This document shows, piece after piece, positions 24,567 through 33,954 of a stretch of DNA of 64,000 nt. The stretch's first letter is position 1. Every line of letters starts with the position of its first letter. The position numbers were made by a program, and so were the translations under genes. The notes beneath the pieces were generated by a model that did not search any database, had not been told where the DNA came from, and was given only the letters and a program-made list of their open reading frames with translations. Where the stretch lies: the NCBI RefSeq assembly GCF_001590905.1, contig NZ_BCTT01000002.1:62001-126000 (forward strand). Direction: 5' to 3'. This DNA is from Serratia grimesii NBRC 13537 (GTDB lineage Bacteria; Pseudomonadota; Gammaproteobacteria; Enterobacterales; Enterobacteriaceae).

Positions 24567-26189
24567 TTAATGAGCAAGAATATACGCATTCTTGTCGTAC
24601 AGCGGCCCCTGTCGGGTAAAGTCGATGCCTTTCACGTAGGGCTTGACCAGTGTGGCGTTTGCTTCGTAGTAAACCGGTGCCACCGGAGTGTCTACCGCCA
24701 GCACGTCTTCAGCCTGTTGGAAGTATTGTTGTACCTGCTGTGGCGTCTGCGCCGCGGTCGCCTGGTGCAACAAGCGATCGTAATTTTCGTTGGCGTATTT
24801 GGCTGAGTTTTCACTGCTGGTCGATCGGAACACGTTCAGGAACGTGGACGGATCATTGTAGTCCGCCAACCAACGGCTGAAAGCCACGCTGTACTGTCCG
24901 TTGTTGATATTGTCCAGCACTACCTTTCGCTCCTGATTCTGCAAGGTGACGTCCACGCCCAGGTTCTTTTTCCACATCGCACTGCTGGCGATCACTATTT
25001 TCTTGATGGTGGCGTCGTTGCTGTACAGCAGTGTGAAACGCAACGGATGCTCCGCATTAAAGCCCGCTTCCGCCAATAATTTTTTTGCTTGTGCGATACG
25101 TTGCTCGCGTGACCACCCCGCCTCTTGACCCGCTTGCAGTGTAAAGCCCCCAGCACCGGTTGGCGTAAAAGTCCAGGCTGGCTGCTGACCATAACCCAGC
25201 ACTTTGGTGGCTATGATCTCTTTATCCAATGCCAGATTTAATGCCTGACGCACCCGAATATCATTGAAGGGAGCCTGTCGGTTGTTAAAGGCAAAGTAGC
25301 TGGTCGACAGCAGTGGATAGGTGATCAGCTGCTTATCACCCAGGCTGCTTTTTAACTGTTGGTACAATTCCGGCGGCGCACTGTAGCCCAATTCAATTTC
25401 ACCGGCCCGGAAACGGGCCACTTCAGGGAACCCCTGTAACGGCAGGAACGTCACTTTATTGAGCACCGTGTGGGCGTTATCCCAATACTGGCTATTACGT
25501 TCCACCACCACTTTCTCATTCACCACCCACTGCGTCAGCTTGAACGCCCCGTTGCCAACAAAATTCTGCGGTTGAGTCCAATTTTTACCGTATTTCTCCA
25601 CCACTTTTTGGTTTACCGGCAGCACAGGAAAATGCACTAACTGCTTAAGCAAATAGGAGTTCGGTTCAGCCAGTGTGACTTGTAGTGTGTTGGCATCCAA
25701 CGCTTTTACACCCAGCTCGGTTGGCGGTTTGCTGCCGGCGTTAATCTCTGACGCGTTTAACACATAAGCCGAAGCCAAATAACTCCCGTAGGGGGATGCT
25801 GTTTTGGGATCAGTGAGGCGCCGCCAGCTATAGACGAAATCATCAGCAGTCACCGGATCGCCATTTGACCATTTGGCCTCCGGCCGCAGATGGAAGATCC
25901 AGACATTGCCTTGCTGCGTCCATGTTGTCGCCAGCGCGGGGATCACCTCACCGTTTTTACCCACCCGCAGTAACCCTTCAAATACGTCATTGAAGATATA
26001 AAACTCCACGTTACTTTCTGCCAGATTCGGATCAAGCGTTGCCGGCTCATAACCATTGGCCCGAACCAATTCCTGGACAGTAGCCAGTTGAGCCCCGGCA
26101 GGTACGTCAGCAGCGTTAACCGACACTACTGCCTGTAAAGAGAAGATGATTAGACCGGCCAATCCATTAAGTTTGAATGAATACTTCAC
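24567..26189 (-). CDS. OppA/MppA-type peptide-binding periplasmic protein
   Basis: A 540-aa family 5 extracellular binding protein. A signal peptide ends about residue 26 (VVSVNA). Hallmarks are YEPATLDPNLAES, DVFEGLLRVG, KWSNGDPVTADDFVYSWRRL and ALNLALDKE. OppA-like proteins bind oligopeptides and hand them to OppBCDF. No permease or ATPase gene is near, so it probably shares the Opp permease encoded elsewhere, as MppA does in E. coli with murein tripeptide. The ligand cannot be predicted. Confidence 0.9.
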   Translation of the reverse strand: MKYSFKLNGLAGLIIFSLQAVVSVNAADVPAGAQLATVQELVRANGYEPATLDPNLAESNVEFYIFNDVFEGLLRVGKNGEVIPALATTWTQQGNVWIFHLRPEAKWSNGDPVTADDFVYSWRRLTDPKTASPYGSYLASAYVLNASEINAGSKPPTELGVKALDANTLQVTLAEPNSYLLKQLVHFPVLPVNQKVVEKYGKNWTQPQNFVGNGAFKLTQWVVNEKVVVERNSQYWDNAHTVLNKVTFLPLQGFPEVARFRAGEIELGYSAPPELYQQLKSSLGDKQLITYPLLSTSYFAFNNRQAPFNDIRVRQALNLALDKEIIATKVLGYGQQPAWTFTPTGAGGFTLQAGQEAGWSREQRIAQAKKLLAEAGFNAEHPLRFTLLYSNDATIKKIVIASSAMWKKNLGVDVTLQNQERKVVLDNINNGQYSVAFSRWLADYNDPSTFLNVFRSTSSENSAKYANENYDRLLHQATAAQTPQQVQQYFQQAEDVLAVDTPVAPVYYEANATLVKPYVKGIDFTRQGPLYDKNAYILAH

Positions 26190-26328
26190 GTCGATATCCC
26201 TTATTGGTGTTTTGTCGACGTATATATACAGCGAAGCAGTTGAATAAATTAAATGATTAAAAGCTATGACTCATAACCAAAAAAGCACAAGCCAAACAAC
26301 ATGAATTTCTTTCATAATCAAATAAATA

Positions 26329-26345
26329 CCCGCCATCTCGGCGGG
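26329..26345. terminator. Terminator of the VOC gene (bidirectional type)
   Basis: CCCGCC-ATCTC-GGCGGG with a T run on the plus side and ATTTATTTG on the minus side; 6 bases after the stop at 26351. Confidence 0.7.
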
Positions 26346-26350
26346 CTTTT

Positions 26351-26746
26351 TTACAATGACTGAAACAGCGTCAACTGTAACCCGGCCGGGGCTTCCAGTC
26401 GGTTATTGATTGAGTTAAACGGCGTGACACGGGGATCAGACAAAACCTGCGCTCCACCTTGAGCCAAACTGGCCGTGGTAGCCGCAATATCTGTCACCTC
26501 AAACGCCACCCGCACCCAGCCGGAGACACGTTTCCCCACTTCAATACTGTCGATATAAGCCGCTGTCGTCGGCTCTACCAGCTCCAGCGTAGCCTTGCCC
26601 GCTTCCAGGATAGCTACCCTGCCGTTGTCCGGCGGTACGGCGTCAACCTGAGTCAGCCCCAACCGATCGCGATAGAAAGACAAGGCGTTATCAAAATCGT
26701 CGGTGGTGATCACCAGACGAAGCTGTTTTACCGATGATGTAGACAT
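26351..26746 (-). CDS. VOC-family (glyoxalase/bleomycin-resistance-like) protein
   Basis: A 131-aa protein when started at ATG 26746, which has GGGAG about 6 bases upstream; the longer frame adds 12 residues without an SD. The beta-alpha-beta-beta-beta VOC fold is seen as LRLVITTDDFDNALSFYRDRLGL and a second half beginning RVAFEVTDIAATTASL (given in pieces). VOC proteins range from glyoxalases and dioxygenases to drug-binding proteins; metal ligands are not clear here. Function unknown. Confidence 0.8.
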   Translation of the reverse strand: MSTSSVKQLRLVITTDDFDNALSFYRDRLGLTQVDAVPPDNGRVAILEAGKATLELVEPTTAAYIDSIEVGKRVSGWVRVAFEVTDIAATTASLAQGGAQVLSDPRVTPFNSINNRLEAPAGLQLTLFQSL

Positions 26747-26936
26747 GGTTATCTCCCGGGCACCTGGCTGAATAATGTTCATTTTTTAAGCTCAAGAAAG
26801 AAGATATCGCGCCGCCATGCCTTTTTTCAAAGTCATAGTTTTCAGCTAAGGGTGAAAAGAATTCATCAAGGCCACTGCCGCCGATAGACGTCATGGCTGT
26901 CGGTACGGATGGCAATCAGCGAAGCAGAACCCGCTG

Positions 26937-28238
26937 TCAACGATGTGGCAGGATAATGATTGCCCGTAATCCATGGGCATGGCGGCGGCTGTCCGCCAAG
27001 GTGAGTTTCCCGTCCAGATGGCTCAGTGTGGCTGCGACGATGGAAAGCCCCAGGCCCGAGCCGTGCTGCCCGCTCCCTTCAATTCGATAAAACGCATCCA
27101 ACACCCGTTGGCGATTTTCAACGGCAATACCCGGCCCGTTGTCCTCGACCGTCACAATGGCCTTGTTGCCCACTACCCGGACCTGTAAATCAACAATGCC
27201 ACCATGCGGGGCGTAACGTAGCGCATTTTCTACCAGGTTCCTCAGCAGGGTAAACATGTCAGCTTCATTCAGGGTTAAATGAACCTCGGTCGGCTGCCAG
27301 ACCCCGAGATCAATCCCCTTGGCCTCTGCCAGCGGCAACAAATCTTCGATCACACTACGGAATACGGACTGCACCGACACCGGCGTCATCGGACGTAGCA
27401 CATTTTGCTGCACCCGTGCCAACGACAGTAATTGTTCCAGCAGGTGTCTGGTGCGTTTTATGCCGTGTTGCATCCGCCCAAGGCGCTGCTGAGCAACTTC
27501 CGGCATCTCTGCTGTACTCAAGCGCTCCGCCTGCAAGGACAGTGCCGTCAACGGAGATCGCAGTTCATGAGCCGCATCGGCGACAAATCGGCGCTGGGTT
27601 TCAACACCGCCGGCAACTTTGCCAAATAAACGATTTATGGCTGCAATAAAGGGCGCAATCTCTCGAGGAAATTCATTGACTGGCAACGGCGTTAAATCTT
27701 GTTCGCCACGTTGTTCCAGCGCATGGGCAAGGCGGTGAATGGGTTGCATGCTTTTTTTAATCAAGTCAGCCACGACCAGCAACAGTATCGGAATTAAAAC
27801 CAGCAAAGGAATCAGCGTTCGCCAGGCACTTTCCATCGCAATCTCGTCACGCTCAGATGTACGCTGTGCCACCGCAACCCGTGTTTCAGGCGAGAGGGTG
27901 CGTACCAGTACGCGAAAAGAAACACCGTCAACCGACAGCGTCTGGAAACCTTCGTTTAACGGTACGTTTGGTAGAAAATGTGCCGTTGTCACTCCTGTCG
28001 AAGGGAGTAACTGCACGATGACCGCAGCGTCATCCTCCTGACGCGCGGTCGCATCAGGTTGCCGCAGGCCAGAAAGCGTATCGCTGCGGACCAACCTGGC
28101 AATCTGTGCCAGCGTAGTGTCTTGCAGCTCGTGGGCTTCCTCAAAGGAGGCATAAAAAGAAAAGATCCCTGCCGCCAGAGCGACCACAACAATCGCGCTG
28201 CTCAGACCCAAAGAAAGCTTGAGTTGCAGGGAATCCAT
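26937..28238 (-). CDS. Sensor histidine kinase (QseC/PmrB class)
   Basis: A 433-aa membrane kinase. I take ATG at 28238, which overlaps the response-regulator stop as TAATG; the longer frame reads into that gene. Membrane helix 1 is at 8-31, a periplasmic domain of about 110 residues follows, helix 2 is at 140-159, then HAMP. The H box is FVADAAHELRSPLTAL with H224; N box NLVENALRYAP; G boxes EDNGPGIAV and GSGLGLSIV. It autophosphorylates and passes phosphate to the adjacent regulator. The signal is unknown; the short sensor lacks an acidic metal-binding ExxE motif. Confidence 0.9.
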   Translation of the reverse strand: MDSLQLKLSLGLSSAIVVVALAAGIFSFYASFEEAHELQDTTLAQIARLVRSDTLSGLRQPDATARQEDDAAVIVQLLPSTGVTTAHFLPNVPLNEGFQTLSVDGVSFRVLVRTLSPETRVAVAQRTSERDEIAMESAWRTLIPLLVLIPILLLVVADLIKKSMQPIHRLAHALEQRGEQDLTPLPVNEFPREIAPFIAAINRLFGKVAGGVETQRRFVADAAHELRSPLTALSLQAERLSTAEMPEVAQQRLGRMQHGIKRTRHLLEQLLSLARVQQNVLRPMTPVSVQSVFRSVIEDLLPLAEAKGIDLGVWQPTEVHLTLNEADMFTLLRNLVENALRYAPHGGIVDLQVRVVGNKAIVTVEDNGPGIAVENRQRVLDAFYRIEGSGQHGSGLGLSIVAATLSHLDGKLTLADSRRHAHGLRAIIILPHR

Positions 28239-28906
28239 TACGCGTTTTTTGCAACCATCCATCCTACGCCCCTGATGTTTTTTATCGCTTCTCCGCCCAG
28301 TTTTTTGCGCAGTGCGTGAATGAGGTATTCCACAGCGTTGCTTTCCACCTCTTCCCCCCAACCATAAATCCGCTCTTCAAGCTCGCTGCGTGAAAGTATG
28401 CTGCCAGGGCGCAGCATCAGCGCGTATAACAGGGCAAACTCACGGCTCGACAAGCGACAGCGCAGGTCATCGTTGATCACACAAGCTTCATGTGACGCGG
28501 GATCCAGCCAAAGCAGGCCATTAGTGAGCACTGGCGCGGCATTACCGCCCTTGCGACGTAAAACGGCGCGCATACGCGCCAGGAGTTCTGAAATATCGAA
28601 AGGTTTGAGTAAATAGTCGTCAGCGCCGCTGTCCAGCCCTTTTAACCGTTCATCCAGTGCATCTCTGGCGGTAATGATCAGTACCGGTAATGTGTCACCT
28701 TTAGCACGCAACGCGGTCAACACACTGAAGCCGTCTTTATCCGGCAGACCGAGATCCAGCAGTAACGCGTCGTAATGCTGGCAAGCCAACGACGTGAGTG
28801 CGGTCTGTGCATCATTGACCCAATCCACGGCATAAGCGGCGTCCTTCAACGCGTCTTGAATGGCTTCGCCGATCATGCCGTCGTCCTCAACCAGTAACAC
28901 CCTCAT
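28238..28906 (-). CDS. OmpR-family response regulator (QseB/PmrA class)
   Basis: A 222-aa regulator. The receiver has the acidic pair ED at 7-8, phosphoacceptor D51 in LLLDLGLP, and K-containing LLKPFD near 101; the winged-helix domain ends AIKNIRGVGWMV. It is translationally coupled to the kinase and lies 22 bases after the COG4705-type membrane gene, all one strand. An 11-bp direct repeat upstream of that gene (29748-29768) is a candidate binding site. Confidence 0.92.
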   Translation of the reverse strand: MRVLLVEDDGMIGEAIQDALKDAAYAVDWVNDAQTALTSLACQHYDALLLDLGLPDKDGFSVLTALRAKGDTLPVLIITARDALDERLKGLDSGADDYLLKPFDISELLARMRAVLRRKGGNAAPVLTNGLLWLDPASHEACVINDDLRCRLSSREFALLYALMLRPGSILSRSELEERIYGWGEEVESNAVEYLIHALRKKLGGEAIKNIRGVGWMVAKNA

Positions 28907-28928
28907 GCAGGCTCCCGCACTTTCCGTA

Positions 28929-29699
28929 TTAGTACTGTAATCGCTTTTGCATCAGCGTCAGGTAAGTGACGAGGCTGATAATGATCGCCAAAAACAGGCC
29001 ACTGGTACCGGCTGCACCCAGCCCCAGACCGCCATTACCAGCGGGCTGCGATAACAAATCACCGCAAGAGGCGCCCAGTGGCCGCGTCAAGATATAGGCG
29101 ATCCAGAAACACAGCACACTGTTGGCGTTAAACAGATAATGTGCCGCTGCTGTGATACCAATCAATACACCAAACAACAGTGTTGAATAGCCGTATCCCA
29201 GTTGTAACCCTTCAGCAACCCAGTCACCGGCGGCAGTACCAAGGGCAAAGGTAAACAGGATTGCCGCCCAGTAAAACAGCTCCCGTTTCGGCGTATCGAT
29301 GGCGTGAATCGACAGCGTACGTTCGACGTTGTACCAAACCATAAAGGTAGCGACCAACATCACGCTGAACAAGGCGGTGGAAAATGCCAACGAAATACCG
29401 AAGTGATCGGTAAGGTTATCGGTAATCAACGTACCAAATACGCTGATAAGCACCACGGCGATCCAGTACAACACGGGAACATAGCGTCTGGCGCGAATTT
29501 GGAAAAACAGCGCCACCAATAACAACCCACCCGTTATCAGTGAAGTATTGGTCAAGCCAAAGTTGAGATCCATGTTGAGGTAATCCGCCGCAGTTTCCCC
29601 CACGGTGGTGGACATCATTTTGATCAGCCAGAAAAACAAGGTGACTTCTGGCACTTTATTCAGCCAATTAATGGCAGGTTTTTCAGTGATTAAGGACAT
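28929..29699 (-). CDS. COG4705-type multi-pass membrane protein
   Basis: A 256-aa protein from ATG 29699, which has CAGGAG before it; the longer frame adds 16 residues. It has about eight hydrophobic segments, and twin motifs MMSTTVGETAADYL and GTAAGDWVAEGL plus TRPLGASCGDLLSQP point to an internal duplication. Such proteins are often found next to two-component systems in Proteobacteria; their biochemical role is not established. As the first gene of the operon it is probably the main target or a signal partner of the kinase. Confidence 0.78.
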   Translation of the reverse strand: MSLITEKPAINWLNKVPEVTLFFWLIKMMSTTVGETAADYLNMDLNFGLTNTSLITGGLLLVALFFQIRARRYVPVLYWIAVVLISVFGTLITDNLTDHFGISLAFSTALFSVMLVATFMVWYNVERTLSIHAIDTPKRELFYWAAILFTFALGTAAGDWVAEGLQLGYGYSTLLFGVLIGITAAAHYLFNANSVLCFWIAYILTRPLGASCGDLLSQPAGNGGLGLGAAGTSGLFLAIIISLVTYLTLMQKRLQY

Positions 29700-29747
29700 A
29701 TCCAACTCCTGTGAATGAAAAATACAGGAGCCAGTATCGCAACCCAC

Positions 29748-29768
29748 ACTTAGCGCTGACTTAGGGCG
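29748..29768 (-). promoter_or_regulatory. Direct repeat for response-regulator binding
   Basis: ACTTAGCGCTG is followed directly by ACTTAGGGCG, a repeat with 11-bp period, 49 bases before the start of the COG4705 gene. OmpR/PhoB-family regulators bind such helical-turn repeats, so autoregulation is likely. Confidence 0.45.
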
Positions 29769-29953
29769 CGAGTTTTGTGGCAGCGTGCTTTCTTAGCCCA
29801 CGAATACCTTGTGCATGAATTGGCGCCTGGTGCTTAAACATAATAAATACTGATGAAAATCAGGCATCAGGGCAGATTATTCAGGCTGAAACTTAATTTT
29901 TCCTTAGGGTGAGATAATTAGTGAGCAAAATATAAAAATAAATTAATACGAAT

Positions 29954-29972
29954 CGTTTTCACTATCATTATT
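29954..29972 (+). promoter_or_regulatory. Fur box upstream of sfuA
   Basis: CGTTTTCACTATCATTATT; its complement AATAATGATAGTGAAAACG agrees with the first ten bases of the Fur consensus and most of the rest. It lies about 90 bases before sfuA, as expected for an iron-repressed promoter. Confidence 0.65.
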
Positions 29973-30061
29973 AATGTTCTTATATACAATCAGGGCAGCC
30001 CAACGCCCGTTAGGCATATTTCGCTTTTATTCTCTGCACTCTCTAAACAAAGGATGACTGT

Positions 30062-31078
30062 ATGAAGCTGCGTTTCTCTTCTCTCGGCCCGATTGCCTTG
30101 TTGGCATCGTCCATGATGCTGGCATTTTCGGCCAATGCAGCATCCCAGGATGAAGGCATCGTTATTTATAACGCGCAACACGAAAATCTGGTGAAATCCT
30201 GGGTTGACGGTTTTACCAAAGATACCGGCATAAAAGTGACCTTGCGGAACGGCGGCGACAGCGAATTAGGCAACCAACTGGTGCAAGAAGGCACGGCATC
30301 TCCAGCCGATGTTTTTCTGACAGAAAACTCCCCTGCGATGGTGCTGGTAGATAACGCCAAGCTGTTCGCCCCTCTGGATGCTGCGACACTGGCACAGGTT
30401 GAACCGCAATACCGTCCACAGCACGGCCGTTGGATTGGTATTGCTGCCCGCTCAACGGTGTTCGTCTACAATCCGGCGAAACTGACTGAGGCACAGTTAC
30501 CTAAGTCACTGTTGGATCTGGCCAAGCCAGAATGGAAAGGTCGTTGGGCCGCGTCACCTTCAGGTGCAGACTTCCAGGCAATCGTCAGCGCATTGCTGGA
30601 GCTGAAAGGCGAAAAAGCCACATTGGAATGGCTGAAAGCGATGAAAACTAACGCCACCGCCTATAAAGGTAACAGTACCGTGATGAAAGCGGTCAATGCC
30701 GGTCAAATCGACAGCGGCGTTATCTATCACTATTATCCGTTCGTCGATGGTGCAAAAACGGGCGAAAACAGCAAGAACATCAAGCTTTATTACTTCAAAC
30801 ACCAGGATCCAGGCGCGTTCGTCAGCATCTCAGGTGGCGGTGTTCTGGCATCCAGCAAGCACCAAAAACAAGCACAAGAGTTCGTTAAGTGGATCACCGG
30901 TAAAAACGGCCAAGAGATTCTGCGCACCAACAACGCCTTCGAATATGCCGTCGGTGTGAATGCTGCCTCCAATCCAAAACTGGTCCCCCTGAAAGAACTG
31001 GACGCACCAAAAGTTGACGCTTCATCGCTGAATGGCAAGAAAGTGGTCGAGTTGATGACCGAAGCCGGGCTGCTGTAA
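30062..31078 (+). CDS. sfuA: Iron(III)-binding periplasmic protein SfuA
   Basis: A 338-aa precursor, the length of SfuA of Serratia marcescens and YfuA of Yersinia. The signal peptide ends MMLAFSANA at residue 28. The mature part begins with the ferric-binding pattern IVIYNAQHENL, and the iron-site tyrosines are in VIYHYYPFVDG near residue 225. It captures Fe3+ in the periplasm without a siderophore. It is the first gene of a three-gene operon under a Fur box. Confidence 0.93.
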   Translation: MKLRFSSLGPIALLASSMMLAFSANAASQDEGIVIYNAQHENLVKSWVDGFTKDTGIKVTLRNGGDSELGNQLVQEGTASPADVFLTENSPAMVLVDNAKLFAPLDAATLAQVEPQYRPQHGRWIGIAARSTVFVYNPAKLTEAQLPKSLLDLAKPEWKGRWAASPSGADFQAIVSALLELKGEKATLEWLKAMKTNATAYKGNSTVMKAVNAGQIDSGVIYHYYPFVDGAKTGENSKNIKLYYFKHQDPGAFVSISGGGVLASSKHQKQAQEFVKWITGKNGQEILRTNNAFEYAVGVNAASNPKLVPLKELDAPKVDASSLNGKKVVELMTEAGLL

Positions 31079-31111
31079 GCCGGTTTATCAGTACAGAGAG
31101 CTTTTAACCCT

Positions 31112-32695
31112 ATGTCGAATATAGGTTTCAATGCCGCGGGCTCAGCCCCGCGGTACGCTTCGACCCGGCGCCATCATCGGCCGGGACTGTTTATCGTGGC
31201 AACGGCCATTTTACTTTCCCTGTTGGCGCTATTGCCGCTGGGGTTTGTCATCAGCGTGGCATTTGAAACCGGTTGGCAAACGGTTAAAACTCTGGTATTT
31301 CGCCCCCGCGTGGGCGAATTGCTGTTGAATACTCTGCTGTTAGTGGTTTTCACATTACCCATCTGCGCCCTGCTTGGCGTGACGCTGGCCTGGCTGACTG
31401 AACGTACGACGTTGCCGGGGCGCCGCATCTGGTCTTTATTGGCAACAGCACCGCTGGCAGTTCCCGCGTTCGTGCAAAGTTACGCCTGGATCAGTTTGGT
31501 GCCCTCAATGCACGGACTGGGCGCGGGTGTCTTTATTTCAGTGATTGCCTACTTCCCGTTTATTTATCTGCCGGCTGCCGCGGTATTGCGCCGCTTGGAT
31601 CCCGGTATTGAAGACGTCGCCACCTCGTTGGGTAGCCGACCGTTGGCGGTCTTTTTCCGTGTGGTGTTACCACAGCTAAAACTGGCCATTTGGGGCGGTT
31701 CACTGCTGATCGCACTGCATTTACTGGCGGAATACGGTCTGTACGCCATGATCCGTTTTGATACTTTTACCACCGCCATTTTCGATCAATTCCAGTCAAC
31801 CTTTAACGGCCCAGCCGCTAACATGTTGGCCGGTGTGCTGGTACTGTGCTGTCTGGGGTTGTTGATGCTGGAAGCTGCCAGCCGCGGTCGGGCGCGTTAT
31901 GCCCGTGTCGGCTCTGGCAGCGCCCGCAGTCAGACCGCGTATCGGCTTGGGAGGGTGACCACCCTATTCGGCCTGCTACTGCCACTGTGTCTCACGGCGC
32001 TGGCGCTGGGTGTGCCCTTTATTACACTGGCCCGATGGCTGGCTCTCGGTGGGCTTGAGGTATGGCGTAACGCCGAGTTATTGCCTGCCTTGCTGCAAAC
32101 ATTGTCACTGGCCGCCAGCGGCGCGTTACTGATCACCCTGTGTGCCATTCCAATGGCCTGGCTGTCGGTACGCTATCCGGCACGGCTGTATCGGATGCTG
32201 GAAGGCTGTAACTATGTAACCAGTTCACTGCCCGGCATTGTGGTGGCGTTGGCGTTGGTGACCATCACCATTCACAGCTTCCGCCCCATTTACCAAACTG
32301 AAATTACCTTGCTGCTGGCCTATTTGTTGATGTTTATGCCACGGGCCTTGATCAACCTGCGCGCCGGTATTGCTCAGGCACCGGTTGAGCTGGAAAACGT
32401 GGCTCGCAGCCTCGGACGTTCACCGGCACAAGCGCTATGGAGTACCACGCTGCGTTTGGCTGCCCCGGGTGCAGCTGCCGGTGCGGCACTGGTGTTTCTG
32501 GCCATCTCAAATGAACTGACCGCCACACTGCTGCTGGCACCAAACGGGACGCGCACGTTGGCTACCGGTTTCTGGGCATTGACCAGCGAGATCGACTATG
32601 TAGCGGCGGCCCCTTACGCTTTGATTATGGTGGTGCTGTCTCTGCCATTGACCTGGCTTCTTTATTCTCAATCCAAACGCACGGCGGGATTATGA
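31112..32695 (+). CDS. sfuB: Iron(III) ABC transporter permease SfuB
   Basis: A 527-aa inner-membrane protein made of two homologous permease halves of about six helices each. The two EAA-like loops are [22 protein letters not shown] and [22 protein letters not shown] (quoted as [11 protein letters not shown] and [12 protein letters not shown]). This two-in-one form is typical of SfuB/FbpB/HitB. It overlaps sfuC by 4 bases and follows sfuA by 33 bases. Confidence 0.93.
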   Translation: MSNIGFNAAGSAPRYASTRRHHRPGLFIVATAILLSLLALLPLGFVISVAFETGWQTVKTLVFRPRVGELLLNTLLLVVFTLPICALLGVTLAWLTERTTLPGRRIWSLLATAPLAVPAFVQSYAWISLVPSMHGLGAGVFISVIAYFPFIYLPAAAVLRRLDPGIEDVATSLGSRPLAVFFRVVLPQLKLAIWGGSLLIALHLLAEYGLYAMIRFDTFTTAIFDQFQSTFNGPAANMLAGVLVLCCLGLLMLEAASRGRARYARVGSGSARSQTAYRLGRVTTLFGLLLPLCLTALALGVPFITLARWLALGGLEVWRNAELLPALLQTLSLAASGALLITLCAIPMAWLSVRYPARLYRMLEGCNYVTSSLPGIVVALALVTITIHSFRPIYQTEITLLLAYLLMFMPRALINLRAGIAQAPVELENVARSLGRSPAQALWSTTLRLAAPGAAAGAALVFLAISNELTATLLLAPNGTRTLATGFWALTSEIDYVAAAPYALIMVVLSLPLTWLLYSQSKRTAGL

Positions 32696-33729
32696 GTACG
32701 CTTGAACTACACGGCATCAGTAAGTCCTATAACGCAGTTAAGGTGCTGGAGCATATTGATTTACAGGTCGAACAAGGCAGCCGTACCGCGATTGTCGGCC
32801 CTTCCGGCTCTGGCAAAACCACCTTGCTGCGCATCATCGCGGGTTTTGAAATACCGGACAGCGGCCAAGTTATGTTGCAGGGCCAGGCGATGGCCAACGG
32901 TAACGGTTGGGTACCGGCACACCTGCGTGGCATTGGGTTTGTGCCCCAGGACGGCGCGTTATTCCCGCACTTTACCGTGGCCGGCAATATTGGTTTCGGT
33001 CTCAAGGGAAGCAAACGTGACAAGCAACTGCGCATCGATGCATTGATGGATATGGTGGCGCTGGATCGCCGTCTGGGCGCACTGTGGCCGCATGAGCTAT
33101 CCGGCGGGCAGCAGCAGCGGGTGGCATTGGCGCGTGCCTTGTCACAGCAGCCCAAGCTGATGCTGTTGGATGAGCCCTTTTCCGCGCTCGATACCGGCCT
33201 ACGTGCCGCGACCCGCAAAGCCGTGGCAGAATTACTGGCGGAAGCTAAAGTTGCGTCAATTCTGGTGACCCACGATCAGACCGAAGCACTGTCGTTTGCC
33301 GATCAGGTCGCGGTGATGCGTAATGGTCGTTTGGCGCAGGTCGGCCCGCCGCAAGACCTCTATCTGCGGCCAGTTGACGAACCGACCGCCACCTTTTTAG
33401 GGGAAACGCTGGTGCTGTCCGCTGAGCTTGAACAAGGCTGGGCCGATTGTGCACTGGGGCGAATTGCCGTGGACGATCATCAGCGCCGCGGGCCTGCTCG
33501 CATTATGCTGCGCCCTGAGCAAGTCCAAATCAGCCAGTCTGAGGCACAACAGCAGAGTCAGGCGGTGGTGACCGGTATTGATTTCGCCGGTTTTGTCTCG
33601 ACCTTAAATCTGCACATGACCGGCAGTAATATGGCGATAGAGATTAAAACCATCAGCCGCGAAGGTCTCCGTACCGGTTCTCACGTCAATCTGAACATCA
33701 TCGGCCAGGCGCACATCTTTGCCGAGTAG
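32692..33729 (+). CDS. sfuC: Iron(III) ABC transporter ATPase SfuC
   Basis: A 345-aa ATPase with Walker [10 protein letters not shown] (36-44), signature [15 protein letters not shown], Walker [13 protein letters not shown], the switch histidine in THDQTEAL and a C-terminal TOBE-like domain containing IMLRPEQV. It overlaps sfuB by 4 bases and ends the operon before a hairpin terminator. Confidence 0.93.
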   Translation: MSTLELHGISKSYNAVKVLEHIDLQVEQGSRTAIVGPSGSGKTTLLRIIAGFEIPDSGQVMLQGQAMANGNGWVPAHLRGIGFVPQDGALFPHFTVAGNIGFGLKGSKRDKQLRIDALMDMVALDRRLGALWPHELSGGQQQRVALARALSQQPKLMLLDEPFSALDTGLRAATRKAVAELLAEAKVASILVTHDQTEALSFADQVAVMRNGRLAQVGPPQDLYLRPVDEPTATFLGETLVLSAELEQGWADCALGRIAVDDHQRRGPARIMLRPEQVQISQSEAQQQSQAVVTGIDFAGFVSTLNLHMTGSNMAIEIKTISREGLRTGSHVNLNIIGQAHIFAE

Positions 33730-33735
33730 ACACTC

Positions 33736-33755
33736 AAGGGGGCTTACCGCCCCTT
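33736..33755 (+). terminator. Terminator of the sfu operon
   Basis: AAGGGG and CCCCTT arms with an 8-base loop, 7 bases after the sfuC stop; a short T run follows (CTTT, then CTT). Confidence 0.65.
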
Positions 33756-33954
33756 TAATCCTTAATCTTGTGCCGACACGCCCGAACGAAAAAACCTATC
33801 GCAGCCATCGTTGAGTAAAAACCCTTTCATCAACTACGATTAATCTGTGACCGGTGCAAGCATTCACCCGTCCGGAGATAACCCACAGAGGATTATCATA
33901 ATTATTCATGTTGTTTGAGTCGCATCTCTTTAACGCGGCTAAGAAAGGTTAATT

